Part shown: positions 1-5,552 of the stretch, one piece after another
Position numbering within the stretch: position 1 is the first letter of the stretch
Layout: every line of letters begins with the position of its first letter
Assembly: GCA_007129145.1 (NCBI GenBank)
Contig: SKWC01000406.1
Span: 1 to 5,552, forward strand
DNA from: Rubritepida sp.
GTDB taxonomy: Bacteria > Pseudomonadota > Alphaproteobacteria > Acetobacterales > Acetobacteraceae
Length of the DNA stretch: 5,552 nt
Direction of reading: 5' to 3'
Notes under the pieces: model-generated
What the model was told of the DNA's origin: nothing
Databases searched by the model: none
What the model saw: the letters and a program-made list of their open reading frames with translations, nothing else
Made by a program: the position numbers and the translations under genes

Positions 1-1154
1 AAGAGGGTAGGATTTTTCGCTACGAGCGCGCGGGCATGAAGGATCCATTTCCCATCCCAGCCGGATTAGCACCAAAGCATTGGAAGCAAAGTCGGAACTA
101 CGATATTATCTTGATGTCCGATCTCAGTTTGCTTGGCGGCACAAGGAGATGCAATGAAGGCTATATAAAAGCAGCCGTAGAGATGGGATTGAGAGTCGGT
201 GTCTTTCACTGGCCGCGTTTCGACCTGAGGCCGGAGAAGATCGCTGACGAATATACAGAGCTTTCCTATGACCCCCTTGTAGACTTTATCGTTCAAGAGG
301 ATGATGTCATCGCTGATTTGCTTTTGATCCATCACCCTCCTATTCTGAAATACACACTTGATGCTTTTCCAACCGTAAAATGTCAGAAAGCGGCCATCCT
401 CGTGAATCAATCTCCGATGCAGTTGTACAGTGAACTGCCTCATTATTATGACGGGGCAAACGTAGAGGCATTTGTCCAAAAAACTTTCAACGTCGACCCA
501 GTATGGATTCCGATTGCACCTAGAGTGTCAGAGATACTTGCTACTATAGGTGGCTTTTCAAACATAAGTTCGGAAATCTGGTATCCGCCTTATGGAGCGG
601 ATATACCAGAAACACTGCCAGCGTTGCCGGATGGGATCGGGAAGGACCGGGGGCTGGTGCTTGGGCGGCATGCAAGGGATCACTGGACAAAATGGCCTGA
701 ACTTAGAGATGATCTAAAGTCAGCTTATTGCGCCGAAGAAATAGGGATTCAGGTTCGTTTGATGGGAGGTCTTGGTACGCCAAGAAACCTACTTGGAACA
801 GTGCCGTCAAACTGGATAGACATTCCCTTCGATTCTGTTCCTGTTTCAAGCTTTATTCAGGAGTTAGACTTCTTTATTCACTTTGTTCACTCGGATTATA
901 TCGAAGAGTTTGGACGAAACATCATGGAAGCTCTTGCCGCTGGTCGAGTTGTGTTGTTGCCCCATGATTTTGCAGATATATTCGGCGAGGCGGCTATATA
1001 TTGTTTTCCAAATCAAGTGGCTGATAAGATGCGTGATATATGGTTCGAACCTGAGGCTTATCGGCTCCAGGCAGAGCGCGGTTTTGCCTTTGTTAACAAA
1101 TATTGCACCCGACCACGTGTGATGGAGCGTCTTAGTGCATTTCTACCCATGTGA
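1..1154 (+). CDS. GT4-like (GT-B fold) glycosyltransferase, 5' end probably outside the window
   Basis: Probable cytoplasmic sugar transferase acting in surface polysaccharide assembly; donor and acceptor cannot be read from sequence. Numbering from the ATG at 36 (372 residues), a Rossmann-like beginning (DIILMSDLSLLGGT, residues 23-36) opens the N-terminal GT-B half. The C-terminal half has a GRHARDHWTKWP segment (210-221), which suits a phosphate-contacting Arg/Lys pair, and an EX7E motif, E290 to E298, within IEEFGRNIMEALAAGR, typical of GT4 enzymes. The frame has no stop between base 3 and the ATG (upstream codons read EGRIFRYERAG) and no Shine-Dalgarno precedes base 36, so the true start, and possibly another domain, probably lies upstream. 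Sampled GC is about 45-47%, clearly below the phosphonate genes, suggesting a different history. It is separated from them by 747 bases. Fold and general class are fairly sure; substrate is unknown. Confidence 0.8.
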   Translation, partial: EGRIFRYERAGMKDPFPIPAGLAPKHWKQSRNYDIILMSDLSLLGGTRRCNEGYIKAAVEMGLRVGVFHWPRFDLRPEKIADEYTELSYDPLVDFIVQEDDVIADLLLIHHPPILKYTLDAFPTVKCQKAAILVNQSPMQLYSELPHYYDGANVEAFVQKTFNVDPVWIPIAPRVSEILATIGGFSNISSEIWYPPYGADIPETLPALPDGIGKDRGLVLGRHARDHWTKWPELRDDLKSAYCAEEIGIQVRLMGGLGTPRNLLGTVPSNWIDIPFDSVPVSSFIQELDFFIHFVHSDYIEEFGRNIMEALAAGRVVLLPHDFADIFGEAAIYCFPNQVADKMRDIWFEPEAYRLQAERGFAFVNKYCTRPRVMERLSAFLPM

Positions 1155-1158
1155 TTAA

Positions 1159-1192
1159 GATATCGCGTTTCTTTAGTAAACGTCTAGATATC
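1159..1192 (+). repeat. Short inverted repeat just after the glycosyltransferase stop codon
   Basis: CGTTT (1166-1170) and AAACG (1178-1182) can pair around a 7-base loop. The flanking self-complementary GATATC copies (1159-1164 and 1187-1192) could lengthen the stem across an uneven interior loop. AGATATCG is also a direct repeat (1158-1165 and 1186-1193). No T-run follows, so it is a poor terminator; it might protect the 3' end of the mRNA or mean nothing. Confidence 0.3.
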
Positions 1193-1280
1193 GTCGATCA
1201 CTGGCTATTAAAATGAGAAAATGAAGAATATCAAGTACACATCAAGATTTTTTAGTAATACGAGAGCGAAGACGAGCTGT

Positions 1281-1320
1281 AATCTGAACTGTCGAGGAAG
1301 GCCCTGACAGCTCAGATTTT
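1281..1320 (+). terminator. Candidate intrinsic terminator hairpin downstream of the glycosyltransferase
   Basis: Bases 1281-1297 and 1302-1318 form a 17-position stem with a 4-base AAGG loop. Fourteen positions are Watson-Crick pairs; of the other three, one is G-U on the + strand and two are A-C mismatches, which become G-U wobbles on the minus strand. The stem ends in a short T-run (1317-1320). The T tract is weak for a Rho-independent terminator. It lies 127 bases after the glycosyltransferase stop and would separate that transcript from the phosphonate operon. A structural or minus-strand role is equally possible. Confidence 0.42.
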
Positions 1321-1472
1321 AGTTCGGTAAAATTACTCTCTCTCGGGAGAATTACTTTCCAACGCTTCAATTTGCTTTTATTTTTAATACCAATTCTGCG
1401 GTCGATGCGTGATGCTCTTTCAAGCGGAACATTAATGAAACTGCGTCGATATATTAGACCAGAACGAGCGTT

Positions 1473-1664
1473 TCATACGTCTCCATCATCGAATAGGCTC
1501 AGCCACAGTCTGCCTAGGACAGGGTCAGAACAGGCGGCCTCTCGGGCTGCCGAGAATGTCGCGCAAAGACGTTCGGGCTGTGGCCCGCAGATACGCATCA
1601 GACAATCTGGAGTTGCGATGTTCGGCGGGGTAGGCATTGCGGTTGGTTTGTACGGATCTTGCAT
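1473..1664 (-). CDS. Possible small ORF or 5' remnant of a gene, unknown function
   Basis: I do not recognise this 63-codon minus-strand frame (begins MQDPYKPTAMPTPPN, ends LFDDGDV). Its only strong argument is its start: AGGAGG lies at complement 1671-1676, six bases from the ATG at 1662-1664, one of the best ribosome binding sites in the window. The product is rich in Pro, Ala and Cys and has no visible membrane segment, signal peptide or motif. An ACGT-type palindrome sits 38 bases upstream of the start, where an operator could be. After the stop, another minus-strand frame has protein-like codons interrupted by stops (for example a 21-codon frame at 1367-1432), so this may be the surviving 5' end of a decayed gene rather than an intact small protein. 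Confidence 0.3.
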   Translation of the reverse strand: MQDPYKPTAMPTPPNIATPDCLMRICGPQPERLCATFSAAREAACSDPVLGRLWLSLFDDGDV

Positions 1665-1701
1665 GGATCACCTCCTGATGGCGCCATCATTGCCTCTGTG
1701 C

Positions 1702-1717
1702 GTGACGTTGACGTGAC
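1702..1717. promoter_or_regulatory. ACGT-type imperfect palindrome, possible operator
   Basis: GTGACGTTGACGTGAC matches its own reverse complement at 12 of 16 positions and holds two ACGT cores two bases apart. ACGTnnACGT-like palindromes are, from memory, used by some MerR-family regulators of acyl-CoA metabolism such as LiuR; that link is inference. It lies upstream of the minus-strand ribosome binding site at 1671-1676 and 185 bases before the phosphonate operon, so it fits better as control for the minus-strand unit. Confidence 0.3.
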
Positions 1718-1795
1718 AATCGCGTGAAATTTGTGCAACATTGTCCAGAGCGTGAAGCGGTCGCCCCTCCGTCGAAAGATGTACAATCTATCTGC

Positions 1796-1824
1796 TTGAA
1801 GTTAAGCTATATGAGCGATATGAG
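1796..1824 (+). promoter_or_regulatory. Weak candidate sigma-70 type promoter for the phosphonate operon
   Basis: TTGAAG (1796-1801) and TATGAG (1819-1824) are 17 bases apart, each with four of six consensus bases. This would leave a leader of about 70 bases before the ATG at 1902. A 7-base direct repeat, ATATGAG, with a 9-base period (1809-1815 and 1818-1824) overlaps the -10 region and might be a regulator contact. I saw no clear Pho box. Low confidence, because AT-rich DNA easily yields such matches. Confidence 0.25.
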
Positions 1825-1901
1825 ACAGAAAGTATGTCTCCTCTGCTCAAAACGGGACATTTAACCAACTAGATTATTCACTAAGTCCGAAGTGAGGGAA
1901 A

Positions 1902-3203
1902 ATGACTAAATCTGTTTACATAGGGATGAGTGCCGATCTTGTGCACCCCGGCCATATCAACATTATCAAGCGCGCTGCCGAGCTGGGTGAGGTAACTATT
2001 GGCCTTCTAACCGACAAGGCCATTGCCAGCTACAAGCGTGTGCCCTTCATGGCTTGGGAGCAGCGGGCAGAGGTGGTGGAATCGCTCAAGGGCGTGGTCA
2101 GGGTGGTGCCACAGCATACTTTGGATTACGTGCCAAACTTGCGCACATACCAGCCCGATTTTGTGGTGCATGGGGATGACTGGCAGACCGGGGTCCAGGC
2201 AAATGTTCGTCAGGCTGTGATTGACGTGCTGGCTGAGTGGGGCGGCAAGCTGGTTGAGGTGCCCTATACTCAAGGGGTTTCGTCCACGCAACTCAACAAG
2301 GCGCTGAAAGAGATCGGCACGACGCCCGATATCCGCCGCGCCAGTCTGCGGCGGATGCTGCACGCCAAGCCTATTTTGCGGTTCCTTGATCTCCACAACG
2401 CATTGTCAGGGCTGATCATCGAAAAGGCCTTTGTCGACACGCCAACAGGGCGGCGAGAATTTGACGGCATGTGGGCCAGTTCGCTGACCGATTCCACCTC
2501 TAAGGGCAAGCCCGACATCGAGGCTGTGGATACCACCGGCCGGGTCAATACTCTCAACGAAGTATTGGAAGTTACGACCAAGCCGATCATCTATGATGGT
2601 GACACCGGCGGCAAGCCGGAGCATTTCCAGTTTACGGTGCGGACGCTTGAACGCTTGGGCGTTTCGGCCATCATCATCGAGGACAAGACCGGCCTGAAGA
2701 AGAACTCGCTCTTCGGGAACGATGTCGACCAGACGCAAGACAGCATCGAGGCGTTCTCGGACAAGATCCGCATGGGAAAGCTCGCTCAGCAGAGCGAGGA
2801 TTTCATGATTATCGCCCGTCTGGAAAGTCTGATTCTGGGCAAGGGTGTCGACCATGCCATGGAACGTGCAGAAGCGTTCCTCGCTGCAGGTGCCGACGGC
2901 ATCATGATCCACTCGCGAGATAAGTCACCTGACGAAGTCTTTGAATTTTGCGCTCGCTATAACAAGCTTGAAAACCGTAAACCTCTCGTTGCTGTGCCTT
3001 CGTCCTATAACAAGGTGACAGAGGAACAGTTGGCGGCAAACGGGATCAACGTTGTGATATATGCCAATCAGCTATTGCGCTCGGCCTATCCCGCGATGCT
3101 TGGCACCGCGCTGTCGATCCTTGAGCATAGTCGCTCTGCGGAATGTGACAGCCGAATGATGCCTATCAAAGAAATCCTTGAACTGATCCCGGGCACAAAG
3201 TGA
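1902..3203 (+). CDS. aepX: Bifunctional cytidylyltransferase / phosphoenolpyruvate mutase (Fom1-like fusion)
   Basis: The mutase rearranges PEP to phosphonopyruvate, making the C-P bond; the fused nucleotidyltransferase probably activates the end product with CTP. Residues 1-135 are a cytidylyltransferase domain with HPGH at 15-18, GDDW at 91-94 and VSST at 126-129, the last resembling the ISTT-type motif of glycerol-phosphate cytidylyltransferases. A short linker follows. Residues 160-433 are the mutase: WASSLTDS (191-198), DGDTGG with D232 and D234 for metal, the EDKX5NS signature intact at 260-269, which separates true mutases from isocitrate-lyase-like relatives, then R306 (ARLE) and H337 (HSR). 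At 433 residues it is longer than single-domain mutases of about 300 and similar in plan to Streptomyces Fom1, which forms CMP-HEP. GAGGG at 1894-1898 supports the ATG start, with a tight 3-base spacing. First gene of the operon. Mutase function is nearly certain; HEP as the cytidylylation substrate is inferred from the neighbours. Confidence 0.95.
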   Translation: MTKSVYIGMSADLVHPGHINIIKRAAELGEVTIGLLTDKAIASYKRVPFMAWEQRAEVVESLKGVVRVVPQHTLDYVPNLRTYQPDFVVHGDDWQTGVQANVRQAVIDVLAEWGGKLVEVPYTQGVSSTQLNKALKEIGTTPDIRRASLRRMLHAKPILRFLDLHNALSGLIIEKAFVDTPTGRREFDGMWASSLTDSTSKGKPDIEAVDTTGRVNTLNEVLEVTTKPIIYDGDTGGKPEHFQFTVRTLERLGVSAIIIEDKTGLKKNSLFGNDVDQTQDSIEAFSDKIRMGKLAQQSEDFMIIARLESLILGKGVDHAMERAEAFLAAGADGIMIHSRDKSPDEVFEFCARYNKLENRKPLVAVPSSYNKVTEEQLAANGINVVIYANQLLRSAYPAMLGTALSILEHSRSAECDSRMMPIKEILELIPGTK

Positions 3204-4339
3204 TGATTTCTCCACGTGACTTTCACGCTGCCCTGGCTGCTGAAGGGGTAGATTTTTTGGCTGGCGTGCCGGATTCTCTGCTCAAGGATTTCTGCGCGTA
3301 TGTCGATGCTGCGCTTCCGCCTGAGGGGCACGTGATCGCGGCCAATGAAGGCACCGCCGTTGGCCTCGCCGTCGGGCATCACTTGGCAACTGACAGCATG
3401 CCAGTAGTCTATCTGCAGAATTCGGGGCTGGGCAATACGATCAATCCGCTGCTCTCGCTGGCCGACCCGGAGGTCTATGGAATTCCAATGATCGTGCTGA
3501 TCGGATGGCGCGGGGCGCCCGGAGTGAAGGACGAACCGCAGCATGTCAAACAAGGCCGGGTTACCCCGGCGTTGCTTGATGCTATGGAAATTCCCTATCG
3601 GGAACTTGACGGCGACCCGGCAGCCGCAGAGGAAGCGGCAATCTGGGCCGCTACGACCGCTCGAGAAACTGGTGCGCCGGTGGTGCTGTTGGTCCACAAA
3701 GGAGCCTTTGGCAAGGCCGAAATGAAGCGGCCGTCGCGCGAGGTTTCCGAGAGCATGATGACGCGCGAAGCGGCGATACAGTTGATCACCGGCACGCTGC
3801 CCGCGGGGGCCACCATTGTCGCCACCACGGGCATGATCTCGCGCGAACTGTATGAAAGCCGTGGCGAATTGGGCCAAGACCGCGCCAGCGACTTTCTGAC
3901 CGTAGGCTCTATGGGGCACGCGTCACAGATCGCTTTGGGTATCGCGCGCGCCAAGCCTGGTGCGCAGGTGGTCTGTCTCGATGGCGACGGTGCCGCATTG
4001 ATGCATCTGGGGGGAATGGCGACCATAGGCACCAGCGAGACAGGGGAACTGCTGCACATCGTCCTCAATAACGGCGCACATGACAGCGTTGGTGGACAAC
4101 CTACAGTAGCACAGCAGATTTCATTAACCGGTATCGCCTTGGCGTGCGGATATAACCGTGTCGAAGGTCCAGTAGAGGCGGAGGCCGATATACGCGCCCA
4201 AGTCGCTTCGCTGGCTCAGGTATCTGGGCGTCGCTTTCTCGAAGTGCGCGTGCGCCCAGGCTCCCGGGCCGACCTTGGTCGACCGCGGGAAACTCCGGCC
4301 GAGAACAAGGCGCAATTCATCGCCCAGCTGCGCGGCTGA
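3203..4339 (+). CDS. aepY: Phosphonopyruvate decarboxylase (ThDP-dependent)
   Basis: Decarboxylates phosphonopyruvate to phosphonoacetaldehyde, the irreversible step that pulls the unfavourable mutase reaction forward. The 378-residue protein has the usual family length. Numbered from the ATG at 3203: GVPDSLL (21-27) near the N terminus, catalytic Glu E49 in ANEGTAVGLAVG, LQNSGLGN (71-78), and the ThDP/Mg site from GDG (261-263) to NNG (289-291), followed by HDSVGGQPT, characteristic of this enzyme. Pyrimidine- and pyrophosphate-binding halves are therefore both present. The ATG overlaps the upstream TGA by one base (TGATG); an in-frame GTG at 3200 would overlap by four. Neither has a good Shine-Dalgarno, so translation is probably coupled to the mutase gene. 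The 5' third carries no sign of frameshift or loss. Sampled GC reaches 70%, higher than the glycosyltransferase. Confidence 0.95.
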   Translation: MISPRDFHAALAAEGVDFLAGVPDSLLKDFCAYVDAALPPEGHVIAANEGTAVGLAVGHHLATDSMPVVYLQNSGLGNTINPLLSLADPEVYGIPMIVLIGWRGAPGVKDEPQHVKQGRVTPALLDAMEIPYRELDGDPAAAEEAAIWAATTARETGAPVVLLVHKGAFGKAEMKRPSREVSESMMTREAAIQLITGTLPAGATIVATTGMISRELYESRGELGQDRASDFLTVGSMGHASQIALGIARAKPGAQVVCLDGDGAALMHLGGMATIGTSETGELLHIVLNNGAHDSVGGQPTVAQQISLTGIALACGYNRVEGPVEAEADIRAQVASLAQVSGRRFLEVRVRPGSRADLGRPRETPAENKAQFIAQLRG

Positions 4340-4391
4340 ATCCGTCCGCGCAGCAATCACTGGCCAAACGATTTCAGTAACGGAGTGGCGC

Positions 4392-5534
4392 ATGCAATTG
4401 CAATCGGTGCAGCCTTGGACGTTCCACAACCCGGTCAGGGTGCATTTCGGTGTAGAATGCCGCAAGGTTTTGAGAACCCTGTTGACCGGGCAAAAGCTAC
4501 TGGTTGTGACAACCGTCCGCGGACGGAGGCAATTCACGGCTGATCCATATCTTAGCTCACTACAATCGGACATTACATGGGTAGATTCTGTCAATCCCAA
4601 TCCCGGCCTGACGGATACGCAGGTAGAAATTGACAGGCTGGCGGAACAAAACTTCGATGCTGTGGTGGCCTTCGGTGGCGGATCAGCGATGGACGCCGCG
4701 AAGGCTTTGGCTGCCGCTCTCGCGCCGGGAACGCAATGCCGAGATCTGGCAACACTGATAGCCGCGCCGGGCGAGCATCTCACTGGACCTCTACTGCCCA
4801 TCCATGCAGTCACGACAACGTCCGGCACGGGGGCAGAGGTGACGCCCTTTGCCACCATCTGGGACCATGAAAACCGCCGGAAGCTGTCACTGGCTAGCCC
4901 TTACCTGTTTCCGGTAACAGCCATCGTTGACCCCGAACTGACCTATGGGCTGCCCTTCGCGGCTACGGTATCGACAAGCCTTGATGCCTTGAATCAGGCG
5001 TTCGAAACTGTCTGGAACCACAACCGCACGCCCTTGACCACGCTTATGGCGGCGCGCGCCATCGGGCTTGCATTTGCGGCAGTACCAAGACTTTGGTCCG
5101 ATCTGGACGATCACACGGCACGTGCAATGATCGCCGAATCGAGTATGCTGGCCGGCCTCTGCATCAGCCAGACGCGCACGGCGATTTGCCATTCCATATC
5201 ATACCCGCTAACTGCACACTTTGGCATCGCTCACGGGCTTGCCTGTGCTGCAACAATGGAGCAGGTGGCGAGGGAAGTCTTGGATCAGGCGCCGGATGGG
5301 CTGACCGAAGTTGCCGGACTGCTTGGCATGTCCAATGCAGCAGCGCTGGTGGATCGGCTGGCCTCGGTGCTCGACGCCATTGGCCTGAACGCACTGGTGG
5401 CCGCTGACCTGACGGACCGCGCAGCGGTTCTGGCTCTGCGCGGCGAAATGGTCACCCCGGGGCGCAGTGACAATTTCATTCTCCCGGTGACCGAGGAAAT
5501 GCTTGCCAAGATCATCAACGGGTCACTGAAATGA
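4392..5534 (+). CDS. Phosphonoacetaldehyde reductase, iron-containing alcohol dehydrogenase family
   Basis: Predicted NAD(P)H-dependent reduction of phosphonoacetaldehyde to 2-hydroxyethylphosphonate, as by FomC and PhpC. The 380-residue protein has the group III alcohol dehydrogenase plan: FHNPVRVHFG near the start, the dinucleotide-binding loop FGGGSAMDAAK (94-104), TTTSGTGAEVTPFA (141-154), then the metal-binding half. Comparing with FucO (D196, H200, H263, H277), the ligand positions here are D198, Q202, H267 and H281; the usual second ligand His is Gln, and the FucO H267 position is Tyr271 (ISYPLTAHFGIAHG). I recall similar changes in phosphonoacetaldehyde reductases, so this may be family-typical. 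The ATG at 4392 has GGAG at 4382-4385, six bases away, and follows the decarboxylase stop by 52 bases. An in-frame TTG at 4275 would add 39 Arg/Ser-rich residues overlapping the upstream gene and is rejected. Family sure; substrate is inferred from the operon. Confidence 0.9.
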   Translation: MQLQSVQPWTFHNPVRVHFGVECRKVLRTLLTGQKLLVVTTVRGRRQFTADPYLSSLQSDITWVDSVNPNPGLTDTQVEIDRLAEQNFDAVVAFGGGSAMDAAKALAAALAPGTQCRDLATLIAAPGEHLTGPLLPIHAVTTTSGTGAEVTPFATIWDHENRRKLSLASPYLFPVTAIVDPELTYGLPFAATVSTSLDALNQAFETVWNHNRTPLTTLMAARAIGLAFAAVPRLWSDLDDHTARAMIAESSMLAGLCISQTRTAICHSISYPLTAHFGIAHGLACAATMEQVAREVLDQAPDGLTEVAGLLGMSNAAALVDRLASVLDAIGLNALVAADLTDRAAVLALRGEMVTPGRSDNFILPVTEEMLAKIINGSLK

Positions 5535-5552
5535 ATCGACTGCTCCCGAATT
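5531..5552 (+). CDS. Start of a fourth operon gene, truncated by the window edge
   Basis: An ATG at 5531-5533 overlaps the reductase stop codon in an ATGA junction (4-base overlap), the classic layout for translational coupling. Only MNRLLPN can be read before the window ends, too little to assign a function. No strong Shine-Dalgarno is seen. If real, it belongs to the phosphonate operon and may encode the enzyme using HEP or CMP-HEP, such as a transferase or a tailoring enzyme; this is inference. Confidence 0.5.

Larger units (their letters stand above)
1155..1901. other. Long intergenic region with mosaic base composition
   Basis: This 747-base gap has no gene I can recognise. Composition changes sharply: 25% GC at 1201-1260, 38% at 1381-1440, about 61% at 1501-1620, and 33% at 1861-1920. 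It contains a stem-loop at 1281-1318, a small minus-strand frame with a perfect ribosome binding site at 1473-1676, an ACGT-type palindrome at 1702-1717 and a weak candidate promoter at 1796-1824. Frames on both strands across 1370-1720 are short and interrupted, as expected for decayed coding sequence. No transposase, tRNA or CRISPR repeats were seen. Confidence 0.7.

Noticed and set aside
1331..1356. Direct repeat AATTACT with a 19-base period
   Set aside because: Two 7-base copies in AT-rich DNA are likely by chance; there is no array, so not a CRISPR or iteron set.
1665..1676. GGATCACCTCCT resembling the 3' end of 16S rRNA
   Set aside because: The match is only 12 bases and the sequence before it is not rRNA-like. 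It is better explained as a Shine-Dalgarno on the minus strand.
1372..1716. 114-codon + strand frame in the intergenic region
   Set aside because: It begins at a non-ATG codon with no ribosome binding site, crosses an AT-rich to GC-rich change, and its product looks like no known protein.
1878..1898. Possible hairpin hiding the mutase ribosome binding site (TCACT/AGTGA)
   Set aside because: Only five pairs around an 8-base loop; too weak to call a riboswitch or attenuator.
2406..2912. 168-codon minus-strand open frame
   Set aside because: Antisense to the mutase core including the EDKX5NS signature; no independent start signal or motif.
3086..3919. 277-codon minus-strand open frame
   Set aside because: It is antisense to the mutase end and the decarboxylase, whose motifs are intact. 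Its translation has no recognisable domain and is Arg/His/Gly rich as expected from a GC-rich shadow frame.
4275..4391. Upstream TTG start for the reductase
   Set aside because: It would add 39 Arg/Ser-rich residues overlapping the decarboxylase, while the ATG at 4392 has a well-spaced GGAG and gives the normal family N terminus.
4124..4858. 244-codon minus-strand open frame
   Set aside because: It lies opposite the decarboxylase end and the reductase N-terminal half, both with clear family motifs. Ser/Val/Ala-rich composition indicates a shadow of the + strand genes.
1902..5534. Complete fosfomycin or phosphinothricin cluster
   Set aside because: Only the shared early steps are present; no Fom3 methyltransferase, epoxidase, HepD or peptide-forming gene lies in the window.

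Overview
This window is bacterial DNA, most likely from a Gram-negative proteobacterium and perhaps an alphaproteobacterium. That guess rests on moderate-to-high GC in the main genes, tightly coupled genes and general codon style; no marker gene fixes the taxon. All confident genes lie on the + strand.

Left part (1-1154): the 3' portion of a GT-B fold (GT4-like) glycosyltransferase. Its reading frame is open at the window edge. Its GC is only about 45-47% in sampled lines, as is common for surface-polysaccharide genes.

Middle (1155-1901): 747 bases without a convincing gene. It holds a hairpin that could end transcription, an AT-rich stretch, and a GC-rich island (about 61% at 1501-1620) that looks like a gene remnant. 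On the minus strand is a 63-codon frame preceded by a perfect Shine-Dalgarno sequence and an ACGT-centred imperfect palindrome. A weak candidate promoter for the downstream operon follows.

Right part (1902-5534): a compact three-gene phosphonate operon. Gene 1 fuses an N-terminal cytidylyltransferase domain to a C-terminal phosphoenolpyruvate mutase. Gene 2 is a ThDP-dependent phosphonopyruvate decarboxylase. Gene 3 is an iron-type alcohol dehydrogenase of the phosphonoacetaldehyde reductase kind. The predicted route is PEP -> phosphonopyruvate -> phosphonoacetaldehyde + CO2 -> 2-hydroxyethylphosphonate (HEP), followed by CTP-dependent activation to CMP-HEP. The domain arrangement resembles Fom1 of Streptomyces fosfomycin biosynthesis, but no other fosfomycin-specific gene is visible here. 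A fourth gene starts at 5531 with an ATGA overlap and is cut by the window edge.

The most interesting reading, which is inference, is that this operon makes a nucleotide-activated HEP group for transfer onto a surface glycan or other macromolecule, or for a further phosphonate product. The nearby glycosyltransferase fits a glycan role but does not prove it. The truncated fourth gene is the best place to look for the next step.
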